Source of the DNA: an uncultured Collinsella sp.
GTDB lineage: Bacteria; Actinomycetota; Coriobacteriia; Coriobacteriales; Coriobacteriaceae
Length of the DNA stretch: 64,000 nt
Assembly (NCBI GenBank): GCA_902493515.1
Contig: CABUPE010000002.1
Location: 1-64,000, forward strand
Direction: 5' to 3'
Below are positions 7,124 through 15,211 of this stretch, in pieces. Below the pieces are notes generated by a model, which was not told the origin of the DNA, made no database searches, and worked only from the letters and a program-made list of their open reading frames with translations. Positions within the stretch are counted from its first letter, which is position 1; the number at the start of each line of letters is the position of its first letter. The translations under genes and the position numbers were made by a program.

Positions 7124-8125
7124 CTAGTCTGCCTTCAGGCACTCGGGCAAGACGTTTGCAACTGCATTCATCGCCTGCGGCCTCAGGTACTGCTCATTGA
7201 GCTTTGCCTTTCTGTAGGCGTAGCGAGTGTCTGCCGAGTATTTGATCAACACATCGGTGAAGAACCGCTCCCAGCTCAGGTAGTCGCGGCTTTCGATATA
7301 GCTTGAGGGATCCTCGAGGATTTTTAAGATATCGTTACTGGGAATGAGGCCAGATTGCAGGAGTGTCCACTCGAATGATTCGGGGAGGAACAAGCGTACG
7401 TTCTTGTAAACGCGCTGTCCGAGCACCTTTTCGATGTAGGGACCAAATGCTGCTCCGTCTCCAATAGCAAGGATGTTTTGCTCGGGACATTCGTGAATCG
7501 TACGTTTTAGATTCGCAACGCCGGTGGCGGTATAGCAGGGGATCCCGAGTCGGTTGCAAAGAGCGTCGTAGAATTGATATCCAGATTTGCTATCCTCGAC
7601 AACTACGGCGTCGGGTACCTCGAATCCAACATTTAGATCCTGATACAGCATATTTGCCGTGTGGTCATATAGCGGCTTGGTCACCGAGTAGAAGCGCCTG
7701 TCGCTCTTGCGGCCATTGATTGTTTTACTTGTCGTGTTGACTAGCTTCAGGATCTCATCAACGCTGTAGGGGAGCTCGTTGGCATCGCGACGAGATATCA
7801 GAACAAAATAGTTGGACGAGCCGTTGACGGCTTTGGCGAAGTCCTTTGAGTAGATAAACTCGTTACCCTCATCTAGAAAGACGATTGAATCTTCGATGAT
7901 CGATAGCTCGCGCTCCCAGCGTCTGCCGGAAAGCGTTTCGCAAGGCACGTCGCAACTGAGTGCAACGCCGCTTTCCGGTCCTCGGTCGTTGTAGTCGCGA
8001 ATCATCGAGATGAGCGTCGTTTTACCCGTGCCGCTGTTGCCGCGTATAAAGGAAATATTGCGCTTAAACGTGAGTGTGTATTTGACCTTTGCATGCTCTA
8101 CGACAACGGTATGCGTTCCCTTCAT
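7124..8125 (-). CDS. uncharacterised P-loop ATPase with TOPRIM-like C-terminal half
   Basis: 333 residues of unknown function. Walker A is GNSGTGKTT (29-37) and Walker B is SIVFLDEGNEF (Asp85, Glu86); FVLISRRD after a strand looks like a sensor segment. There is no ABC signature. The second half has a strand ending in Glu (AVVVEDSKSG, Glu177), a helix, and then ILAIGDGAAFG (Asp223). This order resembles a TOPRIM nuclease fold as in OLD-type proteins, although the second Asp of DxD is absent. The ATG overlaps the upstream gene's TAA by one base, implying translational coupling. Codon use is more AT-rich than in the aro genes next door, suggesting acquisition. Defence or conflict roles are conceivable but unproven. 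Confidence 0.7.
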   Translation of the reverse strand: MKGTHTVVVEHAKVKYTLTFKRNISFIRGNSGTGKTTLISMIRDYNDRGPESGVALSCDVPCETLSGRRWERELSIIEDSIVFLDEGNEFIYSKDFAKAVNGSSNYFVLISRRDANELPYSVDEILKLVNTTSKTINGRKSDRRFYSVTKPLYDHTANMLYQDLNVGFEVPDAVVVEDSKSGYQFYDALCNRLGIPCYTATGVANLKRTIHECPEQNILAIGDGAAFGPYIEKVLGQRVYKNVRLFLPESFEWTLLQSGLIPSNDILKILEDPSSYIESRDYLSWERFFTDVLIKYSADTRYAYRKAKLNEQYLRPQAMNAVANVLPECLKAD

Positions 8126-8574
8126 TACTCATCAACATCCAAAAAGTCATTCGTGGCGCCGACAAACTCCTGCATGTTTCTGACGATGCGGCCATCGTTT
8201 TCAATGCGGATTTCAAAGCTCTTCCAGGGGAATTTCATGATGTGGAATAAGGTCACCATCACATCCTGCTCTTTGCCGATCTTGAGTAGCCAGCGGGCAC
8301 AGTTGTCTCCGCAGGTGGATGCGTTGAACACCATATTTGGGAGATTGCGCACCAGCAGCAGCGTCTTAACGCCGCCGGACAGTTCGAGTGGGGTGATCGA
8401 GCCCAGCTGTTTGCTTACGATGTTGTGGGGACCGATGAGCTCTGATCCGTCCACGCTTTTAATAATCTGTGCGGCCATAGGGTCTTCGAACCATGAGTCC
8501 AAGTATGAGTTCCTAAAATAGGTTTCGGTATCGTAGATGGAACCGGGGTAATCCCCCAGATGGATGCTTAACAT
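8125..8574 (-). CDS. DUF4869-like protein, partner of the ATPase
   Basis: 149 residues starting MLSIHLGDYPGSIYDTE and continuing with YFRNSYLDSWFEDP and IIKSVDGSEL. From memory this pattern matches DUF4869, a small bacterial family without a known role. There are no transmembrane segments or signal peptide; it appears soluble and acidic. ATG 8574 is chosen because GGAG lies just upstream and homology begins here; the longer frame to 8664 runs through the promoter and a terminator. Its stop overlaps the start of the ATPase (TAATG on the minus strand), so both are probably made in fixed ratio. Confidence 0.65.
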   Translation of the reverse strand: MLSIHLGDYPGSIYDTETYFRNSYLDSWFEDPMAAQIIKSVDGSELIGPHNIVSKQLGSITPLELSGGVKTLLLVRNLPNMVFNASTCGDNCARWLLKIGKEQDVMVTLFHIMKFPWKSFEIRIENDGRIVRNMQEFVGATNDFLDVDE

Positions 8575-8605
8575 GCGCGTCTCCAGACGTTGTGTGACTG
8601 CAATG

Positions 8606-8611
8606 ATTATA
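8606..8611 (-). promoter_or_regulatory. likely -10 box of the DUF4869/ATPase operon
   Basis: A perfect TATAAT on the minus strand, about 32 bases before ATG 8574. No good -35 is visible at 16-18 bases because that stretch is the neighbouring terminator stem. Confidence 0.5.
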
Positions 8612-8618
8612 TGCCAGT

Positions 8619-8659
8619 AATAAAGTGCCGCCAGTAGCGAGGTTGCTGCTGGCGGCACT
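8619..8659 (-). terminator. terminator at the end of the aro operon
   Basis: AGTGCCGCCAG pairs with CTGGCGGCACT and is followed on the minus strand by TTATTA. It closes the aromatic operon downstream of aroQ and sits immediately before the promoter of the accessory pair. Confidence 0.7.
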
Positions 8660-8704
8660 GGCATTATTAGCGTGTGAATCGCGTTGATGGATTTGCTCGC
8701 GAGG

Positions 8705-9142
8705 CTACTTTTCGAGACGTTCCCTCAGCAGCTCCATCGCGTGTGCGTAGCCCTGCAGGCCCTCGCCGGTGATGGTGGTGAAGCAGGCCAGGTGCGCATA
8801 GCTCACCTGGCGGAAGTCCTCGCGTGTTTCGACGGCGCTGATGTGGACCTCCACAGCCGGGATGGCGACGGCCTTGAGGGCGTCCAGGATGGCCACGCTC
8901 GTGTGCGTGTAGGCAGCCGGGTTGATGACGATGCCGTCGACCTTGCCGTAGGCCTCCTGGATCTTGTCGACGATGCTGCCCTCGTGGTTAGACTGGAAGA
9001 CCTCGACTTCGTCGAAGCCCTGTTCGGCGCCCGCTTCCTGGCAGATCTGCACTAAGCGGTCGTAGTTGTCGCTGCCATAGATGCCCGGCTCGCGAATGCC
9101 GAGCATGTTGAGGTTGGGGCCGTTGATGACGAGTGCTTTCAT
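8705..9142 (-). CDS. aroQ: type II 3-dehydroquinate dehydratase
   Basis: A 145-residue cytoplasmic enzyme that dehydrates 3-dehydroquinate to 3-dehydroshikimate, the third shikimate step. The family opening INGPNLNMLGIREP, the catalytic Tyr in EPGIYGSD, INPAAYTHTSVAI and the His of VEVHISAVETREDFR are all present, and the length is normal for the dodecameric type II enzyme. It is the last gene of the minus-strand aromatic cluster, separated from aroEK by a long perfect hairpin, so its expression may be lower than that of the upstream genes. Confidence 0.95.
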   Translation of the reverse strand: MKALVINGPNLNMLGIREPGIYGSDNYDRLVQICQEAGAEQGFDEVEVFQSNHEGSIVDKIQEAYGKVDGIVINPAAYTHTSVAILDALKAVAIPAVEVHISAVETREDFRQVSYAHLACFTTITGEGLQGYAHAMELLRERLEK

Positions 9143-9163
9143 GGTTGCTTCCTTTGCGGTTGG

Positions 9164-9204
9164 AAAACCACCACAAAGGTGCCTGTCCCCTTTGTGGTGG
9201 TTTT
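9164..9204. repeat. long perfect hairpin between aroEK and aroQ, REP-like
   Basis: AAAACCACCACAAAGG and its exact complement CCTTTGTGGTGGTTTT flank a 9-base loop TGCCTGTCC. The T-run after either arm allows terminator function on both strands. The 16-bp perfect stem with a GACAGG-type loop also resembles dispersed intergenic palindromes, so it may be a repeat family member reused as a terminator. Confidence 0.7.
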
Positions 9205-9206
9205 GG

Positions 9207-10457
9207 TTAGAGAGCGGGTTGGAGGGTCTCGAGGAGGGCTTGGGCGGTGTTGGCGGCGCAGTCGCGTGAGTCGATGATGTAGTCGGCCCAGGCGCGGTAG
9301 CGCGGCATGCGCTGCTCGGCCAGCTTGTCGATGCCGTCGCGCGCGGTGATGGGGCGGCCCTTGTGGGCGAGCTCGTCGAGCTTGCGGTTGAGCATCACAA
9401 TCTGGCTGTTCTGGTGTAGCAGCGGGTAGTTCTCGTCGCGTGTGACCACGCCGCCGCCGGTGGAGAGCACCAGGCCGCTGCGCATGGAGATGTCGGCCAG
9501 CGCAGCCGTCTCCTGTTCGCGGAAGGCCGCCTCGCCGCGCTCGACGATAAAGTCGGCACAGGGCATGCCCAGACGCTCCTCGAGCGCGTGATCCAAGTCG
9601 ATGTGCTCGCGGCCCGTGAGCACATCGACTTGCTCACCCACGCGGGTCTTGCCTGAACCCGGCATGCCGATCAGCGCGATGTTCTGTTCGCGGCGTGACA
9701 GGCGCTCCGTTACGTCCAGGATGCGCTCGCGCGGGGTGACTTGGCCGGTGTAGCGTTCGACAGCCTGCGCCGCTTGGGCCACGAGCATGAGCAGGCCGCC
9801 GATGCAGGGGATGCCGCGGCGCTCGGCCTCGAGCATGAGTCCCGTGCGGGCGGGGTTGTAGACAATGTCGATGACGCCCTCGAGCGCATCGAGGCCTTCG
9901 AGCGTGCAGGGAGCGTCGGGGCAGTGGGGGAACATACCGGCGGGCGTGCAGTTGACGAGCAGCGTTGCATCGGACTGCTGAGCGATGTTGCTGTAATTGA
10001 CCTCGCTCGTGCGACCCACGGGTACGACGATGGCGCCCAGATCTCCGAGCACCATACTGGCCGTAGTACCCGCACCACCGGTGGCACCGAGCACGAGGAC
10101 CTTCTTACCGGCAACCTCAACGCCCAACTCTTCGACCAGGCACTGAAAACCAAAGTAGTCGGTGTTGTCGCCGCGCAGGCGGCCGTCGGGCAGGCGCGTG
10201 ATGGTGTTGACGTTGCCCATGCGCTCGGCGAGCGGGCTCAGTTCGTCAAGGTAGTCCATGACGGCGCGCTTGTAGGGGATGGTCACGTTGGTGCCCTCCC
10301 ACTCGTCGCCGGTCATAAAGGCCGCGAGGTCCTCGGGCTCGCGCTCAAAGCGCACGTACTCGAGCCCAGCGAGCTCTTTGTAGATGGTCGGGGTGTAGCT
10401 GTGGCCCAGCACACGGCCCAGCACGCCGTAGGGACGGGTTGCAGTGATATCGGTCAT
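9207..10457 (-). CDS. fused shikimate dehydrogenase / shikimate kinase
   Basis: A 416-residue two-domain enzyme covering shikimate steps four and five. Residues about 1-255 are AroE: NVTIPYK carries the catalytic Lys, GDNTDYFGF the catalytic Asp, and LGATGGAGTTA is the NADPH-binding loop. Residues about 258-416 are AroK: P-loop GMPGSGKTRVG, STGGGVVTR, and the lid region HKGRPITARD. Both active sites look complete, so reduction and phosphorylation of shikimate occur on one chain. The ATG follows the pheA stop with no gap (TAGATG), implying coupling. Separate aroE and aroK genes are not present elsewhere in the cluster. Confidence 0.94.
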   Translation of the reverse strand: MTDITATRPYGVLGRVLGHSYTPTIYKELAGLEYVRFEREPEDLAAFMTGDEWEGTNVTIPYKRAVMDYLDELSPLAERMGNVNTITRLPDGRLRGDNTDYFGFQCLVEELGVEVAGKKVLVLGATGGAGTTASMVLGDLGAIVVPVGRTSEVNYSNIAQQSDATLLVNCTPAGMFPHCPDAPCTLEGLDALEGVIDIVYNPARTGLMLEAERRGIPCIGGLLMLVAQAAQAVERYTGQVTPRERILDVTERLSRREQNIALIGMPGSGKTRVGEQVDVLTGREHIDLDHALEERLGMPCADFIVERGEAAFREQETAALADISMRSGLVLSTGGGVVTRDENYPLLHQNSQIVMLNRKLDELAHKGRPITARDGIDKLAEQRMPRYRAWADYIIDSRDCAANTAQALLETLQPAL

Positions 10458-11603
10458 CTAGAGCACCTCCGTGTAGCTGCCAAAGTAGGTGAAGCTCTCG
10501 CACACGTCGTCGATGGAATCGAGCAGGTCGTCGAGGGCCTTGCTGCCAAAGGGGCAGTCCAGATCAAAGTAGAACATAAACTCAAAGTCGCGGCCGGGGA
10601 TGGGGCGGCTCTCGAGCTTGATCAGGTTGATGTTGAGTGCGTAGAAGCGCTCGAGCACGCGATAGAGGGCGCCCGGCTCGTTGGCCGTGGTGATCATGAG
10701 CGAGGTGCGATTAGCGCCGGGGTAGACGCGCGGCTCGCGGCTGATGACGACAAAGCGCGTGTAGTTGTTGTCCGAGTCCTGAATGTTGGGCTCCAGCACC
10801 TCCAGGCCATACAGCGTGGCACAGCTGCGCGAGGCGATGGCGGCGACGTCGGTGCGCTCGGAGTTGGCGACCATCTCGGCCGACATGGCCGTGTTTGGGT
10901 ACTTGGTGGCGTGCAGGTCGTGGGACTCGATAAAGCCGGCACACTGGGCAATGGCTTGGCCGTGGCTGTAGACCTCGCGCACGTCGGCGAGCTTGGTGCC
11001 GGGCTTGACGAGCAGGTTGTGGTCGATCTTGAGTCGCAGCGAACGCACGATGTGGAAATCGAACTGGGCGAGCAGGTCGTAGACGGCGTTGACCGATCCG
11101 GCGGTGGAGTTCTCGATGGGCAGCACGCCAAACTCGCAGAACCCGTCGCGCACGGCTCGCATGACGCCCTCAAAGGTCTCAAAGAACGCAATATCGGGCA
11201 CGTCGAAGAGCTTGCACGCGGCGATTTGACTGTAAGCGCCCTCAACGCCCTGGCAGGCGACGGTGGCCGTTTGAGGGAAGGGCGTGTCGGAGGCTGCAGC
11301 CGTGGCGTGTGCCTTTTGCGAGACGGTGATGCCCTTGAGCTCGTTGATGTAGCGCTGCTGCTCGGCCTTGCTCATGCTCATGAGGAGGCGGAACAGGGCG
11401 ATGGTCTGTGCCTCGTAGCGCTCGGGCGCGCGGCTGGCGAGGTTGTTGAGCTTGGAGCGCTCGCGGGCGGGGTCGAAGACGGCCTTGCCCATCTCGATTT
11501 TTGACTTGGCGACTTCGGTGGCAATGTCCATGCGCTCGACAAAGCTGTTGAGGAGCGTGGTATCGATGCCATCGATGGCCTGGCGGATGTCAGCAAGGTC
11601 CAT
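10458..11603 (-). CDS. pheA: chorismate mutase / prephenate dehydratase (P-protein)
   Basis: A 381-residue bifunctional enzyme making phenylpyruvate from chorismate. Residues about 1-85 are a helical chorismate mutase (IRQAIDGIDTTLLN, then ERMDIATEVAKSK). Residues about 105-280 are the prephenate dehydratase with VEGAYSQIAA, IENSTAGSV and a Thr-Arg-Phe segment (NYTRFVVI). The C-terminus is an ACT domain with NEPGALYRVL and ESRPIPGR, the phenylalanine feedback site. ATG 11603 is chosen for AAAGGGG just upstream and because the mutase domain begins there; the longer open frame reads back through aroC. The stop abuts aroEK. Confidence 0.95.
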   Translation of the reverse strand: MDLADIRQAIDGIDTTLLNSFVERMDIATEVAKSKIEMGKAVFDPARERSKLNNLASRAPERYEAQTIALFRLLMSMSKAEQQRYINELKGITVSQKAHATAAASDTPFPQTATVACQGVEGAYSQIAACKLFDVPDIAFFETFEGVMRAVRDGFCEFGVLPIENSTAGSVNAVYDLLAQFDFHIVRSLRLKIDHNLLVKPGTKLADVREVYSHGQAIAQCAGFIESHDLHATKYPNTAMSAEMVANSERTDVAAIASRSCATLYGLEVLEPNIQDSDNNYTRFVVISREPRVYPGANRTSLMITTANEPGALYRVLERFYALNINLIKLESRPIPGRDFEFMFYFDLDCPFGSKALDDLLDSIDDVCESFTYFGSYTEVL

Positions 11604-11656
11604 GGAGGCCCCTTTCACGTAACGGCTGAGTTGACAGGCAACCCAGGTGAGTCGGG

Positions 11657-12754
11657 TTAGAGCTGGGCGACGTCCTCGAGGAGAGCGTCCCAGATGGCGA
11701 GCGCCGCGGCTGCCTCGGCTACGGGGACGGCTCGGGGGACGATGCAGGGATCGTGACGGCCGTGCACCGAGAGCTCGGCATTTTCCATAGCGTCCATGTC
11801 TACGGTCTGCTGCTCGCGGCCAATGGAGGGCGTCGGCTTTACGGCCATACGCCACATGACGGGCGCGCCGGTCGAAATGCCGCCCAGGATGCCGCCGGCG
11901 TTGTTGGATTCGACCTCGATCTCGCCGGTCTCGGCATCGATGCGATACGGATCGTTATTCTCGCTGCCGCGCATGGCGGCCACGGCAAAGCCCATGCCAA
12001 ACTCCACGCCCTTTACGGCGGGAATGCCAAACGCGATTTGCGCGATGCGGTTCTCGATGCCGTCGAACATGGGGTCGCCTATGCCCGTGGGAAGCCCGTA
12101 AATGCCGCACTCCACGATGCCGCCGATACTGTCGAGTTCGTCGCGCGCGGCTAGGATTTCCTCGCGCATACGGCCGGCTGCGGCGGCGTCAATGCACGGC
12201 AGATCGTTCGTAAGGATTGCCTTGCGATCGGCCTCGCGATAGACCATATCGTCCATCGGCAGGTCGGAGATGCCGCCGATCTGCGCGACGTGCGCCATGA
12301 CCTGAATGCCGCGGGCCTCGAGTGCCTGCAGCGCAATGCCGCCGGCGATGCATAAGGGTGCCGTTAGGCGGCCGGAGAAATGCCCGCCACCAGCGACATC
12401 GTGCATGTTGTGATACTTCACGCGCGCAGGGAAGTCCGCATGTCCGGGGCGGGGCTTGCGGCGCAGCTCGGAGTAATCCTTGGAGCGCGTGTTGGTGTTC
12501 TCGATAATCGCGGCGATGGGCGCGCCGGTGGTATGTCCATCGACAACACCGGCGATGATATGCGCGGCGTCGGCCTCGCGGCGTTTGGTTGCGGTCTCGT
12601 CGCGGCCAGGGGCGCGACGGTCGAGGAAGGCCTGCAGCTTCTCCTGGTCCACGGCGATGCCCGCCGGGATGCCATCGAGCGAGCAGCCGATGGCGGGGGA
12701 GTGCGACTGGCCGAAAATGCTCAGATGCAAAACGTTGCCAAAGGTCGAGGACAT
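11657..12754 (-). CDS. aroC: chorismate synthase
   Basis: A 365-residue FMN-dependent enzyme that converts EPSP to chorismate, the branch point for aromatic compounds. It begins with STFGNVLHLSIFGQSHSPAIG and contains RRAPGRDE, GGGHFSGRLTAP, GVEFGMGF, SNNAGGILGG and RHDPCIVPRAVPV, all conserved parts of the family, and the length is typical. It starts one base after the aroA stop, with GAGGAA as ribosome site inside the end of aroA. A 53-base gap separates it from pheA. Confidence 0.96.
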   Translation of the reverse strand: MSSTFGNVLHLSIFGQSHSPAIGCSLDGIPAGIAVDQEKLQAFLDRRAPGRDETATKRREADAAHIIAGVVDGHTTGAPIAAIIENTNTRSKDYSELRRKPRPGHADFPARVKYHNMHDVAGGGHFSGRLTAPLCIAGGIALQALEARGIQVMAHVAQIGGISDLPMDDMVYREADRKAILTNDLPCIDAAAAGRMREEILAARDELDSIGGIVECGIYGLPTGIGDPMFDGIENRIAQIAFGIPAVKGVEFGMGFAVAAMRGSENNDPYRIDAETGEIEVESNNAGGILGGISTGAPVMWRMAVKPTPSIGREQQTVDMDAMENAELSVHGRHDPCIVPRAVPVAEAAAALAIWDALLEDVAQL

Positions 12755-12755
12755 G

Positions 12756-14075
12756 CTATTCCTCCTCGAGCGTGACCTTGCCGCCCAACAGGCGGTAGTG
12801 GTCGAAGAAATCGGGATAGGACTTGTTGACGGCCTCGGCGCCGTGGATCACGACCTCGCCGGTGGCGCGACTTGCGGCGATGGCTGCCATCATGGCGATG
12901 CGGTGGTCGTTGTGCGAATCGACCTCGCCGCCGGTAAGGGCATCGACGCCCTTGATGATGAGGTCGTCACCGGCGATGCGCACCTGTGAGCCCAGCGCGG
13001 TGAGCTCGCGGGTGGTGGTGACCAGACGGTCAGATTCCTTGATGCGCAGGCGCGCACAGTCACGGATGAACGTGCGGCCCTGAGCCAGCGAGGCCACGGC
13101 CGAGATGACGGGCACCAGGTCGGGAATGTCGTGGGCGCTCATCTCAAAGCCGGCGAGCTTGTCGGACTGCACGGTGGCGGCGTTGGTGGAACGCACGATG
13201 CGGGCGCCAAAGCGCGAAAGCGCGGCAAGCACGTTGCGGTCGCCCTGTGCGGAGCTCAGGGACACACCCTCGACGGTGATGGGGTCGGTTCCGATAGCGC
13301 CGGCGCACAGCCAAAAGGCAGCGTTGGACCAGTCACCCTCGACGGCCACGCTGCCGGGCGTGCGATACGAGCCACTGCTCACGCGGAAGTTTGTGACCTC
13401 GGGCTGGCCGTCCCGGGCGGGAATACGCTCGACGTTGACCTCGACGCCAAAGGCCTTCATGGCCTGGATCGTCAGGTTGATGTAGGGACGGCTCTCAATG
13501 AGGCCGGTCACCTGCACGCAGGAGGGCTGGGCCAGCAGCGGGGCTGCCAGCAGCAGGCCCGAGATGTACTGCGAGCTCACGTTGCCCGGCAGCACAAAGG
13601 TGCCCGGGCGCATGCGTCCGTTCGTCTTGAGCGGAAAACCGCCCAGACCCTGTAGGTCGCAGCCGGCGGCAATGATCTCGTCCGAGAGCGGCGAGAGCGG
13701 GCGGGCGCCCAGGCGGCCCTGGCCCACGAAGGTGGCATCCGCACCCAGCGCGCAGGCGACGGGCAGCATAAAGCGCAGCGTGGAGCCGCTCTCGCCGCAG
13801 TCGAGCGTGCCGCCGGCAAGGGCCTTGAGCAGGCCAAACTCAACACTCTTCATGGTGGGGTGGACCTGGAAGCCGTCCTCGACGGTCTCGATGCGAGCGC
13901 CCAGGGCCGTAAGGCAACGCACCGTAGCCTCGATGTCGGCGCAGGTGGTGTTGCAGGTGACGTGTGTCTCGCCGTTGGCAAGCGCGGCGCAGATGATCAG
14001 GCGGTGCGCCATCGACTTGGACGCGATGGCAGGAACGGTGCCCTTGAGCGGGGACGGGGTGATGCGGGCTAGCAT
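12756..14075 (-). CDS. aroA: 3-phosphoshikimate 1-carboxyvinyltransferase (EPSP synthase)
   Basis: 439 residues; joins PEP and shikimate-3-phosphate. SKSMAHRLIICAALANG holds the first substrate-binding segment, with Lys-Ser. DCGESGSTLRFMLP is the PEP-binding motif, and DHRIAMMAAIAA near the C-terminus holds the catalytic Asp-His-Arg. The motif reads GESGSTLRF where the common form is GNSGTTMRL, which may place it near glyphosate-insensitive class II enzymes, but I cannot settle this by eye. The start overlaps the 3' end of aroB by seven bases. Confidence 0.95.
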   Translation of the reverse strand: MLARITPSPLKGTVPAIASKSMAHRLIICAALANGETHVTCNTTCADIEATVRCLTALGARIETVEDGFQVHPTMKSVEFGLLKALAGGTLDCGESGSTLRFMLPVACALGADATFVGQGRLGARPLSPLSDEIIAAGCDLQGLGGFPLKTNGRMRPGTFVLPGNVSSQYISGLLLAAPLLAQPSCVQVTGLIESRPYINLTIQAMKAFGVEVNVERIPARDGQPEVTNFRVSSGSYRTPGSVAVEGDWSNAAFWLCAGAIGTDPITVEGVSLSSAQGDRNVLAALSRFGARIVRSTNAATVQSDKLAGFEMSAHDIPDLVPVISAVASLAQGRTFIRDCARLRIKESDRLVTTTRELTALGSQVRIAGDDLIIKGVDALTGGEVDSHNDHRIAMMAAIAASRATGEVVIHGAEAVNKSYPDFFDHYRLLGGKVTLEEE

Positions 14076-15175
14076 GCGGATGCGTCTCCCTTCTGGCCGA
14101 GGCCTTCGGCAATGAGTTCGTGGAAAGTGGAAAGCGGCGTGCGGTCGATGCTGCAGCGGCCAATGCCGTGCGGAATCACCAGATCGATGGTGTCGCCCGC
14201 GCGCTTCTTGTCGTGGAGCGCCTCGGCAAAGACGGCATCGACATCGAGGTCGCAGCGGGTCTTGAGGCCATGGCGGGCGCAGAGTTCCTCAATACGACCG
14301 GGCAGTGCAGCATCGCAGACGCCGTGCAGGGCCGCGGCGCGCGTGATGATGCCCATGCCGATCGACACGCAGTTGCCGTGTCCGAGCTCAAAGTGCTCGC
14401 AGGCCTCGACGGCGTGTCCGGCGCTGTGTCCAAAGTTGAGGAGCTTGCGCTGGTTGGTTTCGCGCTCGTCGGCGACGACCACGGCGCGCTTGATGTCGAT
14501 ATTACGGGCGATGATGAGCGCTACGCGGGCCACATCGCGGTTGAGCAGCTCCAGCGTGAGCGGGGTCTTCTCCAGCTCGGCGAAAAGCTCCGGGTCGGCG
14601 ATCACGGCGTGTTTGACAACCTCGCCGCAGCCGTCGGCGAACTGCTCGGGCGTGAGGGTGGCCAGGCACCCCACGTCGGCGATAACCACGCTCGGCTGCC
14701 AAAAGGCGCCGGCCAAGTTCTTGCCTGCAGCCAAGTCGATGGCGGTCTTGCCGCCCACCGACGAATCCACCATGGCGAGCAGGCTCGTCGGGATCTGCAC
14801 AAACTTGCAGCCGCGCATGTAGGTAGCGGCCACAAAGCCCGCCACGTCGCCCACGACGCCGCCGCCGAGTGCCACGATCACGTCGGAGCGCGAAAGCTCG
14901 TGCTCGGCCACAAACTCCAAAATTGCAACATAGGTTTCGGCGCGCTTATGGGCCTCGCCGGCCTCGAAGGTGCAGATGCTCACCTCGTAGCCTGACGCCT
15001 CCAGGCTCTGCTTAACGGGCATCTGGTAGAGCGGGCCCACGTTGGTGTCCGTCACGATGACGGCCTTGGTGCCGCCAGCAGTGGCGCGCACGAGCGGTCC
15101 CGCCTGCTCCAGCAAAAACGTGCCAACATGCACCTGGTAGGGGCGTGCAGTGTCGATATCGATGGTAATCGCCAT
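14069..15175 (-). CDS. aroB: 3-dehydroquinate synthase
   Basis: A 368-residue NAD- and metal-dependent enzyme that cyclises DAHP to 3-dehydroquinate, the second shikimate step. ALGGGVVGDVAGFVAAT is the dinucleotide-binding stretch. QIPTSLLAMVDSSVGGKT binds substrate. The metal ligands are expected in DGCGEVVKH (Glu), LNFGHSAGHAVE (His) and ELGHGNCVSIGM (His). It overlaps aroA by seven bases and lies 36 bases after tyrA, consistent with one transcript. Confidence 0.96.
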   Translation of the reverse strand: MAITIDIDTARPYQVHVGTFLLEQAGPLVRATAGGTKAVIVTDTNVGPLYQMPVKQSLEASGYEVSICTFEAGEAHKRAETYVAILEFVAEHELSRSDVIVALGGGVVGDVAGFVAATYMRGCKFVQIPTSLLAMVDSSVGGKTAIDLAAGKNLAGAFWQPSVVIADVGCLATLTPEQFADGCGEVVKHAVIADPELFAELEKTPLTLELLNRDVARVALIIARNIDIKRAVVVADERETNQRKLLNFGHSAGHAVEACEHFELGHGNCVSIGMGIITRAAALHGVCDAALPGRIEELCARHGLKTRCDLDVDAVFAEALHDKKRAGDTIDLVIPHGIGRCSIDRTPLSTFHELIAEGLGQKGDASAC

Positions 15176-15211
15176 AAGCTTCGGTCCTTTCGACCTGGCG
15201 TGATAGGTGGT

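Noticed and set aside
6874..7200. 108-codon open frame after tRNA-Arg(TCT)
   Set aside because: It crosses the terminator of the neighbouring operon, has no ribosome site and lies in a different frame from the acyltransferase-like fragments.
6740..8704. Genomic island integrated at tRNA-Arg(TCT)
   Set aside because: No integrase is present and I found no second copy of the tRNA 3' end on the far side of the accessory genes, so classic site-specific integration is not supported.
9741..11504. Long open frame on the + strand across aroEK and pheA
   Set aside because: Val/Gly/Ala-rich shadow with no domain; both minus-strand genes beneath it are complete.
12380..12775. Small + strand frames inside aroC
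   Set aside because: No ribosome site and no similarity that I recognise; aroC motifs are intact on the other strand.
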